Origin: Nitzschia sp. DOCU1
Lineage: Eukaryota; Bacillariophyta; Bacillariophyceae; Bacillariales; Bacillariaceae
Assembly: GCA_951394045.1 (NCBI GenBank)
Contig: OX595988.1
Location: 2,495,352 to 2,559,351, forward strand
Direction of reading: 5' to 3'
DNA: 64,000 nucleotides
This document shows, in pieces, positions 29,119-38,402 of this stretch. Position 1 is the first letter of the stretch. Each line of letters starts with the position of its first letter. The translations under genes were made by a program, and so were the position numbers. The notes beneath the pieces were generated by a model. That model saw only the letters and a list, made by a program, of their open reading frames with translations. It was not told the DNA's origin and ran no database searches.

Positions 29119-29978
29119 TCGGCGTGGCACACAATGGGGGGAGGGGATGGAAGAGCGATGATGTGTAGTAGAAAAGTTGGTGTCCAAATCTCCCAGAATC
29201 GGCTGGCGTTTGTGCACAGTTACATGGCTGGTCGTCGGATGAGTGCTGTTTGTTGGAATATCTACCCATCCATCCTTTGGCATTGAGAAACTTTGGCGGT
29301 AGACACGTTTTCCTTGACTCGCTCTCAAGCGTGTACTCTGACTTGCCGCCCGCTGGAATACCGACTCCCTAGTCCGCGAGTAGAGAAGTGCTAATACTCT
29401 GATCTAGTTGCAATTATGAAATGCTATCTGACGTGGGTCGCTTTCCCGTAGCTGCTTACTATCGACTTCTACGAGACTACCGGGTAGATCATACTGCATT
29501 GTTGTCCTGGTGCAACCTAGTTAACATTTAATTAGTCTGCATCAATAGTCCGACGGAAGAAGTGTTATTCCGTTTGGATGGGATACTGTAGTACGGATCT
29601 TTTCGTGAACCAAACGATCCCTGCTCTCCCTCTAGTTACATTTTGTTGCCGCTTGCCACCAATGGAGGTTCAAGGCTCCAAAAATTTCACAATCACATTT
29701 ATTGTTGATTCATTCAATTCATTCTCGTTTCCCCCCATTTTGTCAGGCAAGCATGTGGTAGTAACGTCACGCCATGCTCAACCGCGGCAAGGCCGAGTTG
29801 GATGATATCTCGAGCCAAAAGAGTTCCCTAAAATAATCAAGAAGGGATGGATCAACAAGTCGTGAGGACAAGTTGGTCACAGGCACCACAAAACCCGAAA
29901 ATGAATGAGTCAACTTCCACAGAAACCAAGTGGGGTGTCTTTGAATGTCGGCAAACGACAATCGACTGAAAATCACAT
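29119..29978. other. Intergenic
   Basis: 860 bp. A minus-strand frame at 29767-29982 has protein-like composition but no start or clear exon partner. Nothing else recognised. Confidence 0.4.
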
Positions 29979-30369
29979 TCAAAACGTGATGAAGAGTAGA
30001 ATGTCAACATAACAGGATGCCAACACCGCAGCACAAATGGAAGCATCTGTTGCTTTGCTGCCCATGGATGTGGCGGTTGTTGTGCATGTGTCGACACAAT
30101 ATTTGACTTTTACCGGTACAGAGAGACCTTCGCCCCCCTGCGCAGTGTGGTACAAAATCCACGAGACACCACGAGCTCCTTGGAAGGATAAAATCGCCAC
30201 CGAGCCTGTCCCACTGACATTGCATTCGTTGTGAAGGTTTCAACACATTCAATATGACTTACCAAAGCTACTGAGTCAACAAATCCTTGCCGCGGCAATC
30301 TTCCTTGCAACTTTCGTCAATCTTTCTGGCCAGTGTAAAGATCAGCACAAACCCGAGAACGAAAATCAT
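29979..30369 (-). CDS. Possible small Cys-containing membrane/secreted protein
   Basis: Tentative two-exon model, 30369-30272 and 30213-29979, 110 residues, with a 58-bp intron beginning at a weak donor (CTCA|GTAGCT) and ending GTCAG. The start (MIFVLGFVLIFTLARK) is a good signal anchor, followed by SCKEDCRGKD and an exon of natural composition (GVSWILYHTAQGG, KYCVDTC) with a hydrophobic end. If the stronger GTAAGT donor 8 nt downstream is used, the frame is kept but an in-frame TAG precedes it. It may thus be a decaying gene. No family recognised. Confidence 0.3.
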
Positions 30370-30892
30370 GGTCAAATGTTGTTGTGGAGTATGTGTGGGT
30401 TTTTCCAGAATTCAAATCGGAAAGTGGGACAAACTTGGCGGCCGAAGTATGACGCATCTTCGCTTGCGGATTGGATTCTCGTGTGACTGTGCACAAAAGA
30501 GGAGGGCGCGCTCGCTTGATCGTGGAACGGACGTGCCCTTCTTTTGCGATAGTCCCGCGACTCCGCGAGAAAGATGAGGCGTCCGCAGAGCCTGCCGTGC
30601 CGACGATTTCCTTTCGTTGTCGACCAGGAATATGTTGGGGGTCATCTTGATCTCAATTTTAGCAGCTGAACGAAACAGTTCCAGCCATTGACCGCAGCAT
30701 GACCTCTACTAAAAGCCGGGATAGAGACTAAAAGTCAAAAGAGGCAGAGAGTGGACCTCTAAAGAAGCAAGAGTAATTGGGTTCGGGATTCGCTCTTTTT
30801 TATCGAAGGAGAAAATGAGTCATCTATTCAACACGTATTTGATGGTCGCGTTGGTCTATTTGTTCACATGCAAAAAAGAAACTTTCGGCTGA
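30370..30892. other. Intergenic
   Basis: 523 bp, nothing recognised; it holds the 3' flank of the first methyltransferase gene. Confidence 0.45.
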
Positions 30893-32107
30893 TTAAGCAC
30901 ATTGAATCTGACCCGATTTGACTCGGCGAATAAGAAGGTCAAGTTCAGGCCAAAGTGCTTGACATTGCCCTTCAATCCATAATCGGCGTTTCTCAATATT
31001 ACTTTGTCGTTGTTCGGGCGATCCAGGGGGCTGACATTTCTCTACATCGACAGTTGTATTCATCTGATGCTTAAGAGCATAGGCCTTCTCGAACTCGTCA
31101 GGCGCTTGGGCCCACCATGTTTGAGGAAGGAACAAACAGTCATGAGCAACTGATGGTATATCAGGTACATCAGGTACTCCCTCTGCACCAAATGCGATCA
31201 AGTTGGTCCCGAAATCGTAGGCTCGTTCACTCCATGCTGTCACAAAGCGAAGCCCTAAGCTCAATTGAGGAAGGTATCGTAGTTTGCCCGTTTTGGTGAA
31301 GTGGTCGATCCACCACGAACGATCATGCATCGACTCATCCAAGTGCCCCGTCCCTCCTTGTTTAGGACGCGCAGCTGAAAACACGAGATATTTCGATGTT
31401 GCACTGGCTAATCTCGCAACCAACTCTAAATGATGTTCTGCTGGGATATGCTCTGCCACTTCAAACGAAATCACCAGCTCAAAGTTCATATCTTGTGTGA
31501 ACAAGGAATCGGCGCATTGTGTGGCTTCTGGAGTAAATGTGTTCATCGCTAATTGCAGAGGTCTCTGAGGGAAATCTTTGCGTTTCTCGCCACCAAAGAC
31601 TTCACTTAGCATAGCTTCAGGCTCAATACATACAACTTTGGAGCCACCTGGGACAAACCGTGCAAGAAAATCCGAAGTGGTCCCGAGCCCACAACCGAAT
31701 TCGAGTACGGAGCTGGGGCGTAACCCAAATGCAAGATGACGGACAAAAAATGCGGCAAAGTTAAACCCATAGAGCTGGACATGAGTACAGGCCGACCATG
31801 CTCCACCACCAGATCCCATGTCGGCACCTTTACCAATCTTGGCTAGCGCAGTTAAAGACGGGAAGTCTTGAACCACAAAATCATGACACGATGGAGGTAG
31901 AAAGTCATCCTCCATAGCATTTCTCGCAGCAAGGGACTGTCCAGACTTTTCTCGAGGCATTTCTTTCGTATCTTCCAACCCCCAAAAGCCACCAAACATC
32001 ACGTTAACAGCGAATAACGAAATGAGCACCAAAACGAAGATGGTCGAGTGCACACGTGTTTTGCCATCACCACGCTTGCGTAGATTCGAACTATGGTTGA
32101 GTATCAT
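30893..32107 (-). CDS. Membrane-anchored SAM methyltransferase, copy 1
   Basis: 404 residues, no introns. A short basic cytosolic end is followed by one membrane segment (STIFVLVLISLFAVNVMFGG, residues 21-40), a type II layout typical of Golgi enzymes. The catalytic part has class I methyltransferase motif I (VLEFGCGLGTTSDFLA, near 133-149), an acidic strand-2 end (VVCIEPEA), and a post-motif FELVISFEVAEHIPAEHH. It resembles methyltransferase-11/FkbM-like enzymes acting on sugars or lipids; the acceptor is unknown. It differs from copies 2 and 3 by scattered substitutions and by a longer C-terminal segment (QPPGSPEQRQSNIEK). Confidence 0.8.
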   Translation of the reverse strand: MILNHSSNLRKRGDGKTRVHSTIFVLVLISLFAVNVMFGGFWGLEDTKEMPREKSGQSLAARNAMEDDFLPPSCHDFVVQDFPSLTALAKIGKGADMGSGGGAWSACTHVQLYGFNFAAFFVRHLAFGLRPSSVLEFGCGLGTTSDFLARFVPGGSKVVCIEPEAMLSEVFGGEKRKDFPQRPLQLAMNTFTPEATQCADSLFTQDMNFELVISFEVAEHIPAEHHLELVARLASATSKYLVFSAARPKQGGTGHLDESMHDRSWWIDHFTKTGKLRYLPQLSLGLRFVTAWSERAYDFGTNLIAFGAEGVPDVPDIPSVAHDCLFLPQTWWAQAPDEFEKAYALKHQMNTTVDVEKCQPPGSPEQRQSNIEKRRLWIEGQCQALWPELDLLIRRVKSGQIQCA

Positions 32108-32887
32108 TTTATTCTTCCTTTGCTGGTGAAACCCTCTGCTTCTTGGTCAAAGGTCTTCGTTTGTTTTGTTAATCGCGTTCCCGTCCTCTAGAAGCAATAT
32201 CATAAAATTTCAAATCAAGAAAAATGCTTCACCCGAGAGCACGTGGTAAAGAATTCGATGTAACGAGGATGTACCGGTACTAAGTACTGGAAATGTCCGT
32301 TTGCGACATGCGCTGCCCATATCTATAATTACATGTGCTTCCGCGTACTATGTTTTTCTGCGATGCGACTTCCATACGCCGAGAGGGTCAAATTTTCAAA
32401 ATAACGACATCCAACTCCCCTCCCATGTGTGCGGAAAAAGTGCTATTACCGGTAGTCAATCCACACAAGTTTCGTTGTTGTGCCGTATTCATATCATCTC
32501 TTCCCCTTGCCAGTAGTTTCATTGAAAAGAGACAATAGAGACAAAAATTCCTGGTGGTGGTAGCAGGAAGCATGGCGCCAGCGGCGACACCAGTCTAGTA
32601 GTAGCTAGAGTTATAATGAACATACGTATTAGTAGGACATAAAACACTGTACTACTTCATGACTATCGGGGGCGTCAGCGTCAACGGCGCCAGTCCTAGC
32701 CAAAACGTTATCATCAACATTACGCTTCTTCTCGGCACCAGTAGACGACGAAGCCAGTAATACCGGGCTCGTAGCTACGTAGTAACCCTTGTCTAAGATC
32801 GTCCCCGCGCGATTTTGTTACGCAGTGGTTTCGTAACGCTAAATTTCGCAAGACGCGCTGTCAGGACACGTCGTAGAAGCAGTTACG

Positions 32888-32973
32888 GGTTGGTCATCAG
32901 TGGAGCCAGTTGTAACATGCTGTGCTGGAAGATCACACTGTTGTAGCTGTTGGGCCGGGTGGGTCCTCGTCCG
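32888..32973 (-). pseudogene. Relic of the LRR-like gene in the spacer (copy 1)
   Basis: This segment matches 37238-37325, inside the LRR-like gene, through GGTTGGTCATC, AGCATG/ACATGCTGTGCTGGAAGA-like sequence, TGGAAGATCACACTG and TGTAGCTGTTG, in the same order and strand. It ends 4 bp before the stop side of methyltransferase copy 2. It is too short to code and is interpreted as a captured gene fragment. Confidence 0.75.
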
Positions 32974-32976
32974 AAA

Positions 32977-34173
32977 TTAAGCACATTGAATCCGACCTGA
33001 TTGAACCCGGCGAATAAGAAGGTCAAGTTCAGGCCAAAGTGCTTGACATTGCCCTTCAATCCATAATCGGCGTTTATCCGGTGATTCGGCGTTTGAACAT
33101 TTCTCTACATTGATAGTTGTATTCATCTGATGCTTAAGAGCATAGGCCTTCTCGAACTCGTCAGGGGCTGGGGGCCACCATGTTTGAGGAAGGAACAAAC
33201 AGTCATGAGCAACTGATGGTATATCAGGTACATCAGGTACTCCCTCTGCACCAAAGGCGATCAAGTTGGTTCCGAAATCGTAGGCTCGTTCACTCCATGC
33301 TGTCACAAAACGAAGCCCTAAGCTCAATTGAGGTAGGTATCGTAGCTTGCCCGTTTTGGTGAAGTGGTCGATCCACCACGAACGATCATGCATCGACTCA
33401 TCCAAGTGCCCCGTCCCTCCTTGTTTAGGACGCGCAGCTGAAAACACGAGATATTTCGATGTTGCACTGGCTAATCTTGCAACCAACTCTAAATGATGTT
33501 CTGCTGGGATATGCTCTGCCACTTCAAACGAAATCACCAGCTCAAAGTTCATATCTTGTGTGAACAAGGAGTCGGCGCATTGTGTGGCTTCTGGAGCAAA
33601 TGTGTTCATTGCTAATTGCAGAGGTCTCTGAGGGAAATCTTTGCGTTTCTCGCCACCAAAGACTTCACTTAGCATAGCTTCAGGCTCAATACATACAACT
33701 TTGGAGCCACCTGGGACAAACCGTGCAAGAAAATCCGAAGTGGTCCCGAGCCCACAACCAAATTCGAGTACGGAGCTGGGGCGTAACCCAAATGCGAGAT
33801 GGCGGACAAAAAATGCGGCAAAGTTAAACCCATAGAGCTGGACATGAGTACAGGCTGACCATGCCCCACCACCAGATCCCATGTCGGCACCTTTACCAAT
33901 TTCGGCTAGCGCAGTTAAGGACGGGAAGTCTTGAACCACAAAATCATGACACGATGGAGGTAGAAAGTCATCCTCCATAGCATTTCTCGCAGCAAGGGAG
34001 GACTGTCCAGACTTTTCTCGAGGGATTTCTTTCGTATTTTCCAACCCCCACAAGCCACCAAACTTCACGTTAACAGCGAAAAACGAGATGAGCACCAAAA
34101 CGAAGATGGTCGAGTGCACACGTGTTTTGCCATCACCACGCTTGCGTAGATTCGAACTACGGTTGAGTATCAT
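32977..34173 (-). CDS. Membrane-anchored SAM methyltransferase, copy 2
   Basis: 398 residues, identical in protein to copy 3. It has the same type II anchor (FVLVLISFFAVNVKFGG), motif I with E137-F-G-C-G-L-G143, the C-I-E163-P-E strand end and FEVAEHIP near 216-223. Compared with copy 1 it lacks a few residues near the C-terminus (EKCSNAESPDKRRLW). It sits in the first unit of the 2,096-bp duplication and its upstream region equals that of copy 1, so the two may be regulated alike. Confidence 0.8.
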   Translation of the reverse strand: MILNRSSNLRKRGDGKTRVHSTIFVLVLISFFAVNVKFGGLWGLENTKEIPREKSGQSSLAARNAMEDDFLPPSCHDFVVQDFPSLTALAEIGKGADMGSGGGAWSACTHVQLYGFNFAAFFVRHLAFGLRPSSVLEFGCGLGTTSDFLARFVPGGSKVVCIEPEAMLSEVFGGEKRKDFPQRPLQLAMNTFAPEATQCADSLFTQDMNFELVISFEVAEHIPAEHHLELVARLASATSKYLVFSAARPKQGGTGHLDESMHDRSWWIDHFTKTGKLRYLPQLSLGLRFVTAWSERAYDFGTNLIAFGAEGVPDVPDIPSVAHDCLFLPQTWWPPAPDEFEKAYALKHQMNTTINVEKCSNAESPDKRRLWIEGQCQALWPELDLLIRRVQSGRIQCA

Positions 34174-34983
34174 TTTATTCTTCCTTTGCTGGTGAAACCC
34201 TCTGCTTCTTGGTCAAAGGTCTTCGTTTGTTTTGTGTATCCCACTGTAGTTCTCGGTTTTAGCAAACGCGGCGTTCCCGTCCTCTAGAAGCAATATCATA
34301 AAATTTCAAATCAAGAAAAATGCTTCACCCGAGAGCACGTGGTAAAGAATTCGATGTAACGAGGATGTACCGGTACTAAGTACTGGAAATGTCCGTTTGC
34401 GACATGCGCTGCCCATATCTATAATTACATGTGCTTCCGCGTACTATGTTTTTCTGCGATGCGACTTCCATACGCCGAGAGGGTCAAATTTTCAAAATAA
34501 CGACATCCAACTCCCCTCCCATGTGTGCGGAAAAAGTGCTATTACCGGTAGTCAATCCACACAAGTTTCGTTGTTGTGCCGTATTCATATCATCTCTTCC
34601 CCTTGCCAGTAGTTTCATTGAAAAGAGACAATAGAGACAAAAATTCCTGGTGGTGGTAGCAGGAAGCATGGCGCCAGCGGCGACACCAGTCTAGTAGTAG
34701 CTAGAGTTATAATGAACATACGTATTAGTAGGACATAAAACACTGTACTACTTCATGACTATCGGGGGCGTCAGCGTCAACGGCGCCAGTCCTAGCCAAA
34801 ACGTTATCATCAACATTACGCTTCTTCTCGGCACCAGTAGACGACGAAGCCAGTAATACCGGGCTCGTAGCTACGTAGTAACCCTTGTCTAAGATCGTCC
34901 CCGCGCGATTTTGTTACGCAGTGGTTTCGTAACGCTAAATTTCGCAAGACGCGCTGTCAGGACACGTCGTAGAAGCAGTTACG

Positions 34984-35069
34984 GGTTGGTCATCAGTGGA
35001 GCCAGTTGTAACATGCTGTGCTGGAAGATCACACTGTTGTAGCTGTTGGGCCGGGTGGGTCCTCGTCCG
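34984..35069 (-). pseudogene. Relic of the LRR-like gene in the spacer (copy 2)
   Basis: The second occurrence of the relic, exactly 2,096 bp from the first and the same in sequence as far as read. It shows that the fragment was already in the unit before the tandem duplication. Confidence 0.75.
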
Positions 35070-35072
35070 AAA

Positions 35073-36269
35073 TTAAGCACATTGAATCCGACCTGATTGA
35101 ACCCGGCGAATAAGAAGGTCAAGTTCAGGCCAAAGTGCTTGACATTGCCCTTCAATCCATAATCGGCGTTTATCCGGTGATTCGGCGTTTGAACATTTCT
35201 CTACATTGATAGTTGTATTCATCTGATGCTTAAGAGCATAGGCCTTCTCGAACTCGTCAGGGGCTGGGGGCCACCATGTTTGAGGAAGGAACAAACAGTC
35301 ATGAGCAACTGATGGTATATCAGGTACATCAGGTACTCCCTCTGCACCAAAGGCGATCAAGTTGGTTCCGAAATCGTAGGCTCGTTCACTCCATGCTGTC
35401 ACAAAACGAAGCCCTAAGCTCAATTGAGGTAGGTATCGTAGCTTGCCCGTTTTGGTGAAGTGGTCGATCCACCACGAACGATCATGCATCGACTCATCCA
35501 AGTGCCCCGTCCCTCCTTGTTTAGGACGCGCAGCTGAAAACACGAGATATTTCGATGTTGCACTGGCTAATCTTGCAACCAACTCTAAATGATGTTCTGC
35601 TGGGATATGCTCTGCCACTTCAAACGAAATCACCAGCTCAAAGTTCATATCTTGTGTGAACAAGGAGTCGGCGCATTGTGTGGCTTCTGGAGCAAATGTG
35701 TTCATTGCTAATTGCAGAGGTCTCTGAGGGAAATCTTTGCGTTTCTCGCCACCAAAGACTTCACTTAGCATAGCTTCAGGCTCAATACATACAACTTTGG
35801 AGCCACCTGGGACAAACCGTGCAAGAAAATCCGAAGTGGTCCCGAGCCCACAACCAAATTCGAGTACGGAGCTGGGGCGTAACCCAAATGCGAGATGGCG
35901 GACAAAAAATGCGGCAAAGTTAAACCCATAGAGCTGGACATGAGTACAGGCTGACCATGCCCCACCACCAGATCCCATGTCGGCACCTTTACCAATTTCG
36001 GCTAGCGCAGTTAAGGACGGGAAGTCTTGAACCACAAAATCATGACACGATGGAGGTAGAAAGTCATCCTCCATAGCATTTCTCGCAGCAAGGGAGGACT
36101 GTCCAGACTTTTCTCGAGGGATTTCTTTCGTATTTTCCAACCCCCACAAGCCACCAAACTTCACGTTAACAGCGAAAAACGAGATGAGCACCAAAACGAA
36201 GATGGTCGAGTGCACACGTGTTTTGCCATCACCACGCTTGCGTAGATTCGAACTACGGTTGAGTATCAT
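35073..36269 (-). CDS. Membrane-anchored SAM methyltransferase, copy 3
   Basis: 398 residues, the same protein sequence as copy 2 (motifs as described there). It differs in context: beyond about 36366 its upstream region is unique sequence, not the shared upstream block of copies 1 and 2. The proximal 90 bp (GGTGAAACCCTCTGCTTCTT and following) is still common to all three copies, so core promoter elements may be shared while distal ones are not. Confidence 0.8.
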   Translation of the reverse strand: MILNRSSNLRKRGDGKTRVHSTIFVLVLISFFAVNVKFGGLWGLENTKEIPREKSGQSSLAARNAMEDDFLPPSCHDFVVQDFPSLTALAEIGKGADMGSGGGAWSACTHVQLYGFNFAAFFVRHLAFGLRPSSVLEFGCGLGTTSDFLARFVPGGSKVVCIEPEAMLSEVFGGEKRKDFPQRPLQLAMNTFAPEATQCADSLFTQDMNFELVISFEVAEHIPAEHHLELVARLASATSKYLVFSAARPKQGGTGHLDESMHDRSWWIDHFTKTGKLRYLPQLSLGLRFVTAWSERAYDFGTNLIAFGAEGVPDVPDIPSVAHDCLFLPQTWWPPAPDEFEKAYALKHQMNTTINVEKCSNAESPDKRRLWIEGQCQALWPELDLLIRRVQSGRIQCA

Positions 36270-36913
36270 TTTATTCTTCCTTTGCTGGTGAAACCCTCTG
36301 CTTCTTGGTCAAAGGTCTTCGTTTGTTTTGTGTATCCCACTGTAGTTCTCGGTTTCAGCAAAAAGCGGGTGATCCGTCGTGAGAATTCCAAATCAAGAAG
36401 GGTTTCTCGTCGCCGTCACATGTTTTCCTCGTATACCAATATGTACCAAGACACATCATCTACCGCATACTATTAGATACAAGGGGCGCAAGGGCTACTT
36501 TGGTTTGGCGGACGGTCGTGCGCGATGGAGCCAGGCGTGAGGGGTCGATGGGACGGTTTATTGTGGCTTTTCCAGATAAATGGACACCCCTCACGCCACA
36601 GTGGAGGATAACTGATCGGGATGGTGGGTGTGAAAGTGCATTGGGCGTGGCTCTGCCAAAAAGTGTTAATTCGTCTATTCTGTGGTGTGGAGCGGTGTAG
36701 GTTGGGCTATACCAATATGTACCAAGACACATCATTTACCGCATACTAGAGATATTAATAAAATTTGATATACCGGTCATGCCCAATTTATTATCGTTCC
36801 AATCCTTCTGCGAACGAAAAAATAAAAAATGGAATTCCGAAAGCCTACAGTATATCTTTATGAGATAGCAAGTGGTAGTGCTATGACATTATACTGTCCG
36901 CGCGATTCTAATG
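36270..36913. other. Intergenic holding a small repeat-bounded element
   Basis: 644 bp between methyltransferase copy 3 and the LRR-like gene. It contains the direct-repeat element below. A plus-strand frame overlapping the LRR-like gene 3' end was rejected. Confidence 0.5.
36432..36748. mobile_element. Possible MITE-like element: 41-bp direct repeats around a hairpin
   Basis: TATACCAATATGTACCAAGA and the rest of a 41-bp sequence occur at 36432-36472 and 36708-36748 with one mismatch. The 235 bp between hold a perfect 12-bp inverted repeat, GGCGTGAGGGGT (36534-36545) and ACCCCTCACGCC (36586-36597), able to form a stem with a 40-nt loop. No transposase is encoded. It may be a non-autonomous element, a solo-repeat remnant or a duplicated promoter segment. 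Confidence 0.4.
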
Positions 36914-38131
36914 CTACAACAAGTAGAGTGGAGGATATTCCCGGAGTAGCAAGAACAAAAACTCGGGATGATCTTTCATGGAGACGGCCATGTGACCCAA
37001 AACTTGTCGATGATGGATGGGATCTTTACCCATCAAAGGCAACCGCACGCGATGATTCCAAGCAAGCCAAAACTGGATTTGTTCTTGCATACCAGCAGAT
37101 GCGTCGGAAACCAGAGTCTGTAATCGGATCGTTTGATTGGATTCTAAAAGCCTGACGAGCTCGTTCCAGCCTGTTTCAGTGGCGGCAGGATTGCGCTGAA
37201 CATGCAATTTGGTGAGAGCATTGATGGCAGTTGTTGAGGATTGGTCATCCGTGGCGGCGGTAGCATGTTGTGGTGGAAGATCACACTGATGTAGCTGTTG
37301 TTGGGATGGGGTGAATGCCCGACGAAGCATTCGAAAGTGTTCATCTTGCAAACCACAGCCCGAAAAATCCAGAGTATGAAGACAAAGACGACGCTGCCTG
37401 CAAAATTGAAAAATGGCATGTGGACTCAATAATACAAAGGGCAAATTGATTTCCCCCGCCACTTGCTGCTGCTCATGAAGGTGGCTATTGACCAGTCCCA
37501 ACAACTCCAACTTGGGCAGTCCAGCCAATGCAGTGAGAAGAGGATCCAGTACAAATGACTCGTCATCCTTATGATATTGTTGCATAATGTGGTGAAAATC
37601 GCACTCCCACACAAATTCTCGAAGTTGAAGGCCGGATTGTTGTTGTTCCAGAATGGTGGCCCTAAGTTGACGGATAGATTTTGGTGTAATGCTTCCCAGT
37701 TGAATTCCATCCGTGACAGCCAAAGTCTCGAGCGTCGACGTTTGTAGCAGAATACGTAATGTATCTAGAGGAACACTGGTCTCGAGTAATTCGACTTGTT
37801 GTAAGGATGGTACCGAAACGAGGGCCCTGCACAAATCCCACCATTTCCTGGATTGCAGAACGTGTGACGAAAAGGCGTCAAAGACGACCACCGATCGAAT
37901 GGTATGATTTCGAGGTAAATTTCGAATGACTGCGTCCAGTTCTTCCTCATCACTCATGGGTGTCGTCAAGCCAAGCTCTGTGAGGGAGGAATCATTGTAG
38001 CGCATTCGGTAGGGCAAACGGTCAGTGGCCGCAGAATGACCGCTGCCCATGATTGTGATGATAATAATGACTGCTAGTGGTAGCGGGAATGGCAGCCAGC
38101 AGAGCAATGGACATGATCGACTTGTAGGCAA
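36914..38131 (-). CDS. Leucine-rich-repeat-like protein
   Basis: 405 residues. LRR-like segments recur (LTELGLTTPMSDEE, VPSLQQVELLETSVPLD, LETLAVTDGIQL, LPKLELLGLVNSHL, LCLHTLDFSGCGLQDEHFRML, LTKLHVQRNPAATETG), similar to the irregular cysteine-poor LRR proteins common in diatoms. They usually act as protein-binding scaffolds. The longest start gives a hydrophobic N-terminus (LLCWLPFPLPLAVIIIITI); a second ATG at 38050 would give MGSGHSAAT, a good N-myristoylation signal. Both imply membrane association. A fragment of this gene lies in the methyltransferase spacers. Confidence 0.65.
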   Translation of the reverse strand: MPTSRSCPLLCWLPFPLPLAVIIIITIMGSGHSAATDRLPYRMRYNDSSLTELGLTTPMSDEEELDAVIRNLPRNHTIRSVVVFDAFSSHVLQSRKWWDLCRALVSVPSLQQVELLETSVPLDTLRILLQTSTLETLAVTDGIQLGSITPKSIRQLRATILEQQQSGLQLREFVWECDFHHIMQQYHKDDESFVLDPLLTALAGLPKLELLGLVNSHLHEQQQVAGEINLPFVLLSPHAIFQFCRQRRLCLHTLDFSGCGLQDEHFRMLRRAFTPSQQQLHQCDLPPQHATAATDDQSSTTAINALTKLHVQRNPAATETGWNELVRLLESNQTIRLQTLVSDASAGMQEQIQFWLAWNHRVRLPLMGKDPIHHRQVLGHMAVSMKDHPEFLFLLLREYPPLYLL

Positions 38132-38402
38132 GAGACGGAAGGCTTTCTACACCTTACGAGGAAGTAATTTGCGGCAAAATCGAAGTGGTGTCAATTGCAA
38201 TAACCGAACGAAAGGTTTGTGGGTGTGCACATGGCACTGGGCGGCATTGGGAGTTTTGACTCATTCGACCTTATTTTGCGCGCGCTCTAATAAGCCGACG
38301 ATGACAGCATCGACGACGAGAAAGCGAGATGACTTTCCTTCACATTAGATCGTGTCGTCGTCGTTCAGCACTTCCACCAGGCTCACAATAACATCATCCA
38401 CC

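Larger units (their letters stand above)
32175..36366. repeat. 2,096-bp tandem direct duplication
   Basis: Unit 32175-34270 is followed at once by 34271-36366; every landmark checked recurs at an offset of exactly 2,096 bp with almost no differences (one seen is ggtttt/ggtttc near the right end). Each unit holds an upstream region, a spacer with a relic of the LRR-like gene, and one methyltransferase gene. The right end diverges after GGTTTYAGCAAA. Near identity means either very recent duplication or an assembly or haplotype artefact. Confidence 0.95.

Noticed and set aside
29767..29982. A protein-like minus-strand frame of 71 residues
   Set aside because: It could be a last exon, but no compatible donor was found and there is no suitable ATG; too weak to annotate.
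36829..37155. A 108-residue plus-strand frame
   Set aside because: It overlaps the LRR-like gene in antisense and has no recognisable domain; the LRR-like frame is longer and more regular.
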